DNA from: Denitrificimonas caeni
Lineage (GTDB): Bacteria > Pseudomonadota > Gammaproteobacteria > Pseudomonadales > Pseudomonadaceae
Direction of reading: 5' to 3'
Assembly (NCBI RefSeq): GCF_905120345.1
Contig: NZ_CAJHOA010000001.1
Coordinates: forward strand, 496,001 to 560,000
DNA: 64,000 nucleotides
Below the pieces are notes generated by a model, which did no database searches, had not been told where the DNA came from, and saw nothing but the letters and a program-made list of their open reading frames with translations. The position numbers and the translations under genes are program-made. Of this stretch, positions 55,873-64,000 are shown one piece after another; within the stretch, counting starts at the first letter, position 1, and every line of letters starts with the position of its first letter.

Positions 55873-57630
55873 TTAATCTTCGCGGTAGCGACGCAACTTA
55901 AGTGCTTTACCGGCCACTCGCGTATCTTTCAATTTACCCAATAAACGCTCCAAACCTTCTTCTGGCAATTCAACCAAACTAAAGCTTTCGCGAATTTGGA
56001 TACGGCCAATCGCTTCACGCGATAAACCGCCTTCATTTAAGATAGCGCCCAACAGGTTACGTGCAGCCACGCCATCACGAATACCTAATGCGGTACGGCA
56101 GCGTACTTTACCTTCACTGAGTGCCAAGGGCGCACGGCGCTCACGAGCACCATCACCACTGCGCTCGCCACGGTCACCACGATCGCCACGGCTTTCGCTA
56201 CGACCAGCACCGTCACCGCGTCCGCCGCCATCACGTGTACCGCGCTGACCACGGTCATCACGGCTGCGTGAAGTCATCACTGGTTGCTCACGTTCAACAC
56301 CAGCCAAAGTAAAGGCCTGGCCTTCCGTGGTTTTTGCCAACAAGCCTAATGCTAACTCTTCAACACTACAGTTAAGCTCAGTAGTCAGATGCGCTAATAA
56401 CTCAACGTTCTGATTCTCTTTGTCTTTAACACGTGGTGTTAAGTCTTGCGTCAAACGACGAATACGCGCTTGCAGAATAACTTTTGCATCTGGTAGTAAA
56501 ATCTCAGCAACTTTCTGACCGGTAACACGCTCAATCACCTGCAACATACGACGCTCACGCGGAGTCACTAGCAATAAAGCACGACCATCACGACCGGCAC
56601 GGCCCGTACGACCAATGCGGTGCACATAAGACTCTGGATCGTATGGCATATCAATGTTAAAAACGTGAGTGATACGCGGTACATCAAGACCACGTGCAGC
56701 AACGTCAGTGGCAATCACAATGTTTAAGCGGCCATCTTTTAGTGAGTCAATCACGCGCTCACGTTGATTCTGCGCAATATCACCATTCAGCGCGGCAACT
56801 TTGTAGCCTTTGGCTTCAAGTGCTGCAGCGATATCTAATGTGGCTTGCTTAGTACGCACAAAACCGATCATGGCATCAAAGTCTTCGACTTCAAGCAAAC
56901 GCAAAATAGCATTTACTTTTTGGTCGGCATGCACCATCAAGTGCGCTTGATCAATACGTGCAACCGTTTGTGTTTTGCTAGCAATTTTAACTTGCTGCGG
57001 GCTACGCAAGTGCTTTTCAGCAATGCCACGGATGGATGCAGGCAAGGTTGCAGAAAAGAGTACGGTCTGGCGATCATCAGGCATCGCATTGAAAATCACT
57101 TCCAAGTCATCCATAAAGCCGAGTTTCAACATCTCATCGGCTTCATCAAGAACTAAGAATTTAATGGTTGAAAGCAAACCACCGTTACGGCTGAGGTGAT
57201 CAACCAAACGACCTGGGGTCGCTACAATCACTTGTGCACCGTTACGGATTGCTTTCAGTTGCGGGCCCATCGGCGCGCCACCATAAATAGCCACAACGTT
57301 AACGCTTGGCATCTGTGCAGCGAAGCTTTCAAACGCAGTGGCCACTTGCAAGGCCAACTCACGGGTCGGTGCCAGCACCAACACTTGTGCTTCGCGACGC
57401 GCAGCATCAATACGCGACAAAATAGGTAAAGCAAATGCAGCCGTTTTACCGGTACCGGTTTGTGCCTGGCCAATCATATCGTGGCCAGCCATAATCAACG
57501 GAATAGACTGTATTTGAATAGGTGACGGCTCTTCGTAACCGACTGCAGTAATTGCTGCAAGAACTGAAGGGTGAAGACCGAGCGTGGCAAAATTGCCGAC
57601 TTCTGGGGTAGTGCCGATTTCTTGGGTCAT
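55873..57630 (-). CDS. deaD: ATP-dependent RNA helicase DeaD (CsdA)
   Basis: Cold-shock DEAD-box helicase that unwinds RNA for ribosome assembly and decay. The 585-residue product has motif Q (GYEEPSPIQIQSIPL), AQTGTGKTAAFALP, DEADEMLKLGF, SAT and HRIGRTGRAGR, then a Gly/Arg/Asp-rich linker (about residues 450-500) and the C-terminal DbpA-type RNA-binding domain (RCRTALGIRDGVAARNLLGA). ATG 57630 was chosen for AAGG 8 bases upstream and the family N-terminus; the frame extends 20 codons further to 57690. It is preceded by a long leader. Confidence 0.94.
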   Translation of the reverse strand: MTQEIGTTPEVGNFATLGLHPSVLAAITAVGYEEPSPIQIQSIPLIMAGHDMIGQAQTGTGKTAAFALPILSRIDAARREAQVLVLAPTRELALQVATAFESFAAQMPSVNVVAIYGGAPMGPQLKAIRNGAQVIVATPGRLVDHLSRNGGLLSTIKFLVLDEADEMLKLGFMDDLEVIFNAMPDDRQTVLFSATLPASIRGIAEKHLRSPQQVKIASKTQTVARIDQAHLMVHADQKVNAILRLLEVEDFDAMIGFVRTKQATLDIAAALEAKGYKVAALNGDIAQNQRERVIDSLKDGRLNIVIATDVAARGLDVPRITHVFNIDMPYDPESYVHRIGRTGRAGRDGRALLLVTPRERRMLQVIERVTGQKVAEILLPDAKVILQARIRRLTQDLTPRVKDKENQNVELLAHLTTELNCSVEELALGLLAKTTEGQAFTLAGVEREQPVMTSRSRDDRGQRGTRDGGGRGDGAGRSESRGDRGDRGERSGDGARERRAPLALSEGKVRCRTALGIRDGVAARNLLGAILNEGGLSREAIGRIQIRESFSLVELPEEGLERLLGKLKDTRVAGKALKLRRYRED

Positions 57631-57847
57631 GGTATGCCTTATATGCATCCGCAAAGACCCATGAAAGCTGCACACGCCGTGAAAGACCATAATGGTCGCC
57701 CTTTTGGCAGCCTATTTGCGAGTATTTGCGAGAACGCTGTTTAGAAAAAACGTCTAGGATAGTCCTATAGAGGACAAGCAGTCGAAGCAGTGCTTCGGGA
57801 TATTGCAGTAACCTTAACGGGGGCCGATCTGGCCGGCGCATATTATA
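57631..57847 (-). promoter_or_regulatory. Long structured leader of deaD with a TATAAT -10 element
   Basis: A TATAAT -10 element lies at 57842-57847 (minus strand), giving a leader of about 200 nucleotides. No good -35 was seen. The leader contains a 6-bp hairpin (GACCAT/ATGGTC, 57685-57697), a CGAAGC-type hairpin near 57795 and two adjacent copies of TATTTGCGAG (57713-57732, plus-strand reading). Long structured leaders are typical of cold-inducible csp and deaD genes; cold regulation here is inferred. Confidence 0.5.
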
Positions 57848-57887
57848 GACACTTTTACACTGATCTGCCTAGTGTTAGTTAAGCAAC

Positions 57888-58769
57888 TTACATCGATAAG
57901 TTCAATTGACTTTTAAAACTGCGCAAAATACCCGTAAACGGATCTATAAAGCTGATTTGCTTAGCTAGCAGCTTAAGTGGCTGAGTGTAATTGTCTGGCT
58001 CACTCATCTCTTGCAAACAAGGATAGAGCGGATCGTTAACAATTGGTGCACCTAATGCAGCAAGGTGCACACGCAACTGGTGTTTACGCCCCGTCACGGG
58101 ATAGAGCCGATAACGCCATAGCGCGCCATGCTGCTCACACACGTCAATGATCGTATCACTATTGGCTTCACCCAGCACTTCTTGCATACGGAAAAACTGC
58201 TGCGCTGGCTGCAATCGACTGCAATGACGATAAGGCCACTCTCGATAGGGCAATGCTGGTGCTAATGCTTCATAGCACTTAAACACTTTGCGCTCACGAA
58301 ACAAACCTTGATAAGCATCCCGACTGCTCGGATTAACTGAGAACAGTAGAACGCCCGCGGTTAAACGATCCAGTCGATGAATTGGCACAATGTCTGAACT
58401 ATTAAAGCGTTTCATTAAACGCCGCAAAACGGTTTCTTCCACGAAGCGACCCGCCGGCATGGTCGGCAGAAAGTGCGGCTTATCAACAACAATCAGATGC
58501 TCGTCTTGATAAAGAATCTGTTCGATAAAGGGCACCTTAGTCTCCTCAGACACTTCACGAAAATAATAGACCAAGCCCCCTATCTGATAGGGTTCGTCCG
58601 GTAGTAAACAACGCTGCTGTGAGTCCAGCACTTTACCTGCGAGCATGCGCTGCTGCCATGTATCACGGCTAATCGCAGCAAAATGCTCACTCAGAAAATC
58701 CAATAAAAGCCGATAGCTCTTATCCGGCAGATGCACCATGCTGGCGCCAAATAAACGAGAACGAGTCAT
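57888..58769 (-). CDS. RluA-family pseudouridine synthase
   Basis: A 293-residue protein that isomerises uridine in RNA. The catalytic aspartate is in the family motif IVPIHRLDRLTAGVLLF, with further core motifs VTGRKHQLRVHLAALGAPIV and PLYP. The N-terminal part resembles an S4-like or extended head. ATG 58769 lies 7 bases after the preceding stop. The exact target RNA (23S, tRNA) cannot be told from sequence. GTGAG just before the start is a weak ribosome-binding site. Confidence 0.88.
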   Translation of the reverse strand: MTRSRLFGASMVHLPDKSYRLLLDFLSEHFAAISRDTWQQRMLAGKVLDSQQRCLLPDEPYQIGGLVYYFREVSEETKVPFIEQILYQDEHLIVVDKPHFLPTMPAGRFVEETVLRRLMKRFNSSDIVPIHRLDRLTAGVLLFSVNPSSRDAYQGLFRERKVFKCYEALAPALPYREWPYRHCSRLQPAQQFFRMQEVLGEANSDTIIDVCEQHGALWRYRLYPVTGRKHQLRVHLAALGAPIVNDPLYPCLQEMSEPDNYTQPLKLLAKQISFIDPFTGILRSFKSQLNLSM

Positions 58770-58776
58770 ACTCACA

Positions 58777-59025
58777 TCAATGCAGCGTATGCCCAGAAGG
58801 ATCATCTTCATCCGTTTCAGTCAGCGCTTCTTCTTCAGCTAAATGTCCGGCAGCCAACAACCCTGCATGAAACATTTCTTTGGCGATATCAATATAACGG
58901 GCCTTTAAAAAACCACGCGCTTCGTTTGAAAAAGTCAGAGTTACTAAGGGTGACTCCTCTTCCGAGCGACGCAAAACTATTCTTCCGTCGGGCAACTCAA
59001 CAATTTCCAAAAACGCACTGGACAT
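58777..59025 (-). CDS. Conserved small protein next to topA
   Basis: An 82-residue protein with a beta-rich N-terminus (FLEIVELPDGRIVLRRSEEE), a helical segment (GFLKARYIDIAKEMFHAGLL) and an acidic tail (EALTETDEDDPSGHTLH). No cysteine or membrane span. It sits between topA and the pseudouridine synthase gene; I recall a hypothetical gene in the same position near topA in P. aeruginosa (PA3010). Function unknown. Confidence 0.75.
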   Translation of the reverse strand: MSSAFLEIVELPDGRIVLRRSEEESPLVTLTFSNEARGFLKARYIDIAKEMFHAGLLAAGHLAEEEALTETDEDDPSGHTLH

Positions 59026-59060
59026 AAATAACTCTTAAAAAATCAATAAATTAAAATACA

Positions 59061-59085
59061 GCAGGGCTCAAAATCAAAGCCCCGC
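59061..59085 (-). terminator. Weak hairpin after topA
   Basis: GCAGGGCT and AGCCCCGC pair with one mismatch around AC-rich loop sequence, followed on the minus strand by an AT-rich tract (TGTATTTTAATTTATTG). It lies 21 bases after the topA stop and before the small gene; termination may be partial. Confidence 0.45.
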
Positions 59086-59105
59086 TTAATAGCTTGCATG
59101 TCGAT

Positions 59106-61715
59106 TTATTTTTTACGCTTATCGTCAACTTGCCATTTTTTGCCATCGTAAAACGCTTTCCAACCGCTGGGCTTGCCTTCAATTTCTGACTGCACATACT
59201 GCTCTTTGGTTTTACGACTATAACGAATCACCGCTGGCACACCATCAGGGTCATGCTGTGGCGCAGTGAGCAAATAATGGTATTTCGGATCAATCTCTGC
59301 TTTGTGCGGAATCAACTCAAGCACTAAAGGCGCACGTGTCTCGCGCTTTTTAGGAAATTGGCTGGCAGCCAAAAACATACCCGAGGCGCCATCACGCAAT
59401 ACGTAGGTATCATCCACTTTCAAGCACTGCAGTTCTGGCATGGGCACCGGATCCATTTTTGGTGGTGCAGCCTCACCACTACGCAGCAGTTTGCGCGTAT
59501 TTTTACACTCTGTATTGGTGCAGCCGAAGAACTTACCAAAACGGCCGGTCTTCAATTGCATCTCACTGCCACACTTATCGCATTCCAGGCTCGGCCCTTC
59601 ATAGCCTTTAATCCGGAACTGCCCTGCCTCCACTTCAAAGCCTGTGCAATCTGGATTATTACCGCACACATGCAGCTTGCGCGTTTCATCCAGTAAATAG
59701 GCATCCATTGCGGTGCCACATTTAGCACAGCGACGCTTGTTACGTAACAATAATGATTCAGACTCGCCTTCATCATCGTCGGCAATTTCATTACCCGGCA
59801 CGAGATTCACAGTCGACTTACAACGTTCTTTCGGCGGCAAAGCATAGCCTGAACAACCTAAGAACACGCCAGTCGAAGCGGTACGAATCATCATTGGCCG
59901 ACCGCACTCTTTACACGGAATATCGGTCAACGTTGGTGTGTTCTCACGCATGCCATTCTCAGCAGCGTCAGCCGCTTCTAGCTTTTTCTTAAAATCTTTA
60001 TAAAACTCATCGAGCAATTGCTTCCACTGCAAGGTACCGTGCGCAACGCTATCTAAACGCTCTTCCATCTGCGCGGTAAAGCTGTAATCCATCAGATTAG
60101 CAAAGCTTTCACCAAGACGCTCAGTAACAATATCACCCATTTTTTCCGCATAAAAGCGTCGATTCTGAATCGCGACATAACCACGATCTTGAATGGTAGA
60201 AATAATCGCAGCATAGGTCGAAGGGCGGCCAATACCTTGTTTTTCTAACTCTTTAACCAAACTGGCCTCGCTGAAGCGTGCCGGTGGTTTAGTAAAGTGC
60301 TGTGATGGGTCGAGCTTCAGTAAATTTAGCACATCACCTTTTTTGAGGTCGGGTAGCACTGCGTCTTCTGCGCCCTTACCTTGTTGTGGCTGTACACGAG
60401 TGTAACCGTCAAATTTCAAAATACGACCGCGCGCGCGCAATTCAAAGGTCTGCGCTTCAACAGTCACGCTGGTCGCTAAATACTCGGCCGCAGGCATCTG
60501 GCAGGCGACAAACTGGCGCCAAATCAACTCATACAGGCGCTCAGCGTCGCGCTCCATGCTTTTAAGCTGCGAGGTCTGCGTATTTACATCAGAAGGACGA
60601 ATTGCTTCGTGCGCTTCTTGTGCGCCTTCTTTGCTGCTATAAAAAACAGGTTTCTCAAGTAAATACTTCGAACCAAACTCTTGATCAATAAAAACGCGTA
60701 CCATTTCAATCGCATCGCCAGAGATATTGGTCGAGTCAGTACGCATATAAGTAATATAACCGGCTTCATATAAACGCTGCGCCAGCATCATGGTTTTCTT
60801 CACCCCAAAACCTAAGCGCGTACTCGCTGCCTGCTGCAAAGTTGAAGTGATATAGGGTGCGCTCGGACGACTACTGGTCGGCTTATCTTCGCGCTTAACG
60901 ACGGTATAAGGTGCCGTCTTAAGCACGGCTAAGGCCGCATCAGTTTGTTCTTTGTTGACCGGGCGGAAGGCTACACCAGCGTCACGAATCACTTCAAAAC
61001 GGGTATTAACCTTCTCAGCATTATTTAAGTCTGCATGAACCTGCCAAAACTCTTCCGGAATAAAAGCACGGATTTCTTTCTCGCGCTCCACAACCAGCTT
61101 AACCGCAACCGACTGCACACGCCCAGCGGAAAGACCACGTGCAACTTTCTTCCACAACAGCGGTGAAACCATAAAACCCACAACACGGTCGAGGAAACGA
61201 CGGGCCTGTTGGGCATTAACCTGATCGATATCCAGCTTACCTGGCTCAGCAAAAGCGCCTTTAATCGCTTTCTCAGTAATCTCGTTAAACACGACACGTT
61301 TGTAACGACTGTCATCACCACCAATGGCTTCGCGCAGATGCCAAGCAATGGCCTCCCCTTCGCGGTCCAAGTCAGTTGCGAGATAGATGATATCGGCATC
61401 TTTCGCCAGACGACGCAACTCTTCGATGACTTTTTCTTTGCCTGGCAAAATCTCGTAACGCGCTTTCCAATCATTTTCCGGATCGATACCCATTCTCGCA
61501 ACGAGAGTACGCATGGCTTTTTCTTTCGGCGTCAGCTGCGCAGTATCAGCCGCTTTACCACGCTTAGCTGGCTCTTTACCGGCAGCAGACGAGCCACTTG
61601 TCGGTAAATCACGGATATGACCCACGCTCGACTTCACAACGAACTCATTACCTAAGTATTTGTTGATTGTCTTCGCCTTAGCGGGAGACTCTACGATAAC
61701 CAGCGATTTGCTCAT
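59106..61715 (-). CDS. topA: DNA topoisomerase I
   Basis: Type IA topoisomerase that relaxes negative supercoils. The 869-residue protein has the TOPRIM domain ([18 protein letters not shown] and [17 protein letters not shown]), the active-site tyrosine in [14 protein letters not shown], and three C-terminal tetracysteine zinc motifs (CKECGRPM..., CAKCGTAM..., CDKCGSEM... with CTNTEC), then a basic tail. Length matches the family. Confidence 0.98.
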   Translation of the reverse strand: MSKSLVIVESPAKAKTINKYLGNEFVVKSSVGHIRDLPTSGSSAAGKEPAKRGKAADTAQLTPKEKAMRTLVARMGIDPENDWKARYEILPGKEKVIEELRRLAKDADIIYLATDLDREGEAIAWHLREAIGGDDSRYKRVVFNEITEKAIKGAFAEPGKLDIDQVNAQQARRFLDRVVGFMVSPLLWKKVARGLSAGRVQSVAVKLVVEREKEIRAFIPEEFWQVHADLNNAEKVNTRFEVIRDAGVAFRPVNKEQTDAALAVLKTAPYTVVKREDKPTSSRPSAPYITSTLQQAASTRLGFGVKKTMMLAQRLYEAGYITYMRTDSTNISGDAIEMVRVFIDQEFGSKYLLEKPVFYSSKEGAQEAHEAIRPSDVNTQTSQLKSMERDAERLYELIWRQFVACQMPAAEYLATSVTVEAQTFELRARGRILKFDGYTRVQPQQGKGAEDAVLPDLKKGDVLNLLKLDPSQHFTKPPARFSEASLVKELEKQGIGRPSTYAAIISTIQDRGYVAIQNRRFYAEKMGDIVTERLGESFANLMDYSFTAQMEERLDSVAHGTLQWKQLLDEFYKDFKKKLEAADAAENGMRENTPTLTDIPCKECGRPMMIRTASTGVFLGCSGYALPPKERCKSTVNLVPGNEIADDDEGESESLLLRNKRRCAKCGTAMDAYLLDETRKLHVCGNNPDCTGFEVEAGQFRIKGYEGPSLECDKCGSEMQLKTGRFGKFFGCTNTECKNTRKLLRSGEAAPPKMDPVPMPELQCLKVDDTYVLRDGASGMFLAASQFPKKRETRAPLVLELIPHKAEIDPKYHYLLTAPQHDPDGVPAVIRYSRKTKEQYVQSEIEGKPSGWKAFYDGKKWQVDDKRKK

Positions 61716-61867
61716 TGTTCAGAATATTCCTGAAATAAATAAAGTGATTGGCCTGTACTCGGGCGCTAAATATCACATAAAAATACGATAACTGACTCTA
61801 CAGTGAGGCTATATATAGGTTGAAAGCGGCCTAGGTCAAGTTTTCGCGTCATTTGTTCGCTGTCTTA

Positions 61868-62101
61868 TCAGCGAGAAAACAGACTTTCTTCCGCCTGTAG
61901 CAAAGCAAAACGCGGCTGCAGCAGACCATCAATCTCCACCGTCTCGATAAACATCGACAGTGGTCGCACCCATAAACCAAACGCACCATATAACGCTTGA
62001 TAGACCACCAACTGCTGTTCATTTTCCGAATGCTGGGCAATGCCTAAAACACGGTATTGCTGGCCTTTATAATGCTGATAAATCCCAGTTGTTAAACTCA
62101 C
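61868..62101 (-). CDS. DUF1653 family protein
   Basis: A 77-residue protein with the DUF1653 pattern (GIYQHYKGQQYRVLGIAQHS, QQLVVYQALYGAFGLWVRPL, SMFIETVEIDG). The fold is a small beta barrel; the aromatic WVRPL segment is the family hallmark. Many genomes carry it beside metabolic genes; function is unknown. It lies between topA and fadA, with the fadBA terminator just upstream. Confidence 0.88.
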   Translation of the reverse strand: MSLTTGIYQHYKGQQYRVLGIAQHSENEQQLVVYQALYGAFGLWVRPLSMFIETVEIDGLLQPRFALLQAEESLFSR

Positions 62102-62120
62102 GCGTATAATCCTAATAAAA

Positions 62121-62145
62121 AAGCCGAGGCACTAGGCCTCGGCTT
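62121..62145 (-). terminator. Terminator of the fadBA operon
   Basis: AAGCCGAGGC and GCCTCGGCTT form a perfect 10-bp stem with a 5-base loop, running into TTTTTTATTAGG on the minus strand. It lies 17 bases after the fadA stop. Confidence 0.92.
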
Positions 62146-62162
62146 GAGTATTTAAAGTGCGT

Positions 62163-63353
<1,191 letters not shown>

Positions 63354-63368
63354 CTAATCTGTCCGCGA

Positions 63369-64000
63369 TTAACCGAAAAAGGTTTGACCGTTTTTGGCCA
63401 TTTCACGCAATTTCTCGGTCGGGTGATACAGCGCACCCAAGTCAGCGTATTTGTCTGCTAAAGCAACAAACTCAGCAACACCAATGCTGTCGATGTAACG
63501 TAACGCTCCACCACGGAAAAGCGGGAAACCGATACCGTAAATTAAGCCCATATCTGCTTCTGCAGCGGTCTCAACAATACCATCTTCAAGGCAGCGTACC
63601 GTCTCCATGCACAATGGGATCATCATCCAATTGATAATGTCTTCATCGCTCACTTCACGTTGCTCGTAAACAATCGGCGCTAAAATTTCTGCGATCGTAT
63701 CATCAACAACTTTTTTCGGCTTACCACGCTTGTCAGTTTCATAGGAATAGAAACCTTTGCCATTTTTCTGACCTAAACGATCCGCTTCATACAGTGCATC
63801 GACTGCTGAGCGACGATCATCTTTCATCCGATCAGGGAAACCTTCAGCCATCACATCACGGCCATGGTGTCCGGTATCAATACCAACCACGTCCATCAAG
63901 TAAGCAGGACCCATCGGCCAGCCAAACTTTTCCATGATTTTATCAATACGCACGAAATCAACACCCGCACTGATCAGCTTGGCAAAACCACCGAAATACG
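63369..64000 (-). CDS. fadB: Fatty acid oxidation complex subunit FadB (3' part)
   Basis: Only the C-terminal part of FadB is present; the gene runs off the right edge of the window and its start is not visible. FadB carries enoyl-CoA hydratase, hydroxyacyl-CoA dehydrogenase, isomerase and epimerase activities in the FadBA complex. The visible 210 residues belong to the dehydrogenase C-terminal region ([60 protein letters not shown]) and read without frameshift to the edge. Confidence 0.96.
   Translation of the reverse strand, partial: YFGGFAKLISAGVDFVRIDKIMEKFGWPMGPAYLMDVVGIDTGHHGRDVMAEGFPDRMKDDRRSAVDALYEADRLGQKNGKGFYSYETDKRGKPKKVVDDTIAEILAPIVYEQREVSDEDIINWMMIPLCMETVRCLEDGIVETAAEADMGLIYGIGFPLFRGGALRYIDSIGVAEFVALADKYADLGALYHPTEKLREMAKNGQTFFG

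Noticed and set aside
56121-56312. Repetitive GC-rich DNA resembling short tandem repeats
   Set aside because: It encodes the Gly/Arg/Asp-rich linker of DeaD; codon-periodic, not a CRISPR or mobile repeat.
57810-57840. GGCC...GGCC hairpin near 57825 as a terminator of the pseudouridine synthase gene
   Set aside because: It lies directly after the deaD -10 element, is short and has no T run on either strand.

Overview
The window looks like core chromosome from a gammaproteobacterium of the Pseudomonadaceae. By eye the GC content is near or a little below one half, lower than classical Pseudomonas, so a low-GC lineage such as the Denitrificimonas/Thiopseudomonas group is possible; this is inference from gene content and order, not a computed result. 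Supporting features are the fliEFGHI block, the thrS-infC-rpmI-rplT-pheST-ihfA-MerR block, a complete ccmABCDEFGHI block with a FliK-like/FlhB-like pair beside it, the L,D-transpeptidase/tesA/ybbA-ybbP arrangement, the Arg-His-Leu tRNA cluster beside folD, and topA beside fadAB.

Layout. 1-5.5 kb: flagellar basal-body and export genes on the minus strand, behind a good sigma-54 promoter. 5.5-11.8 kb: an ABC-2 export pair, two DUF proteins, a radical SAM protein, a TetR regulator, a glutathione S-transferase and a membrane-anchored coiled-coil protein. 11.8-19.5 kb: translation and nucleoid genes (MerR-ihfA-pheT-pheS-rplT-rpmI-infC-thrS, listed 3' to 5') and tRNA-Val. infC has an ATT start, and the thrS leader carries a hairpin that mimics a tRNA-Thr anticodon arm. 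19.5-24.8 kb: envelope genes and tesA divergent from ybbA-ybbP. 24.8-29.6 kb: the least conserved part, with a 24-residue membrane peptide, a membrane protein, an FAD dehydrogenase, a small unknown protein, a UPF0114 protein and greB. 29.6-36.7 kb: the cytochrome c maturation operon, including ccmD as a short gene. 36.8-39.1 kb: FliK-like, FlhB-C-terminal-like and SirB2 genes. 39.3-45.7 kb: an RND efflux operon (adaptor, pump, DUF2892 membrane protein, TolC-type channel) divergent from an ArsR-family regulator. 46.0-47.5 kb: three tRNAs and folD. 47.6-55.7 kb: a serine hydrolase, dinG, two SEC-C proteins, an LEA-type lipoprotein, a DUF2489 protein, rmuC and a class I glutamine amidotransferase. 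55.8-64 kb: a DEAD-box helicase with a long structured leader, a pseudouridine synthase, topA, a DUF1653 protein, fadA and the 3' part of fadB, which runs off the right edge.

I see no phage, transposon, CRISPR array, integron or obvious defence island. The most interesting signals are regulatory: the thrS anticodon mimic, the pheS leader structures, the deaD leader, the small genes at 24.9-25.1 kb and the cysteine-containing ArsR regulator paired with an RND/DUF2892 operon. Several starts were moved inward from the longest reading frame because of Shine-Dalgarno placement or family N-termini; each case is noted.
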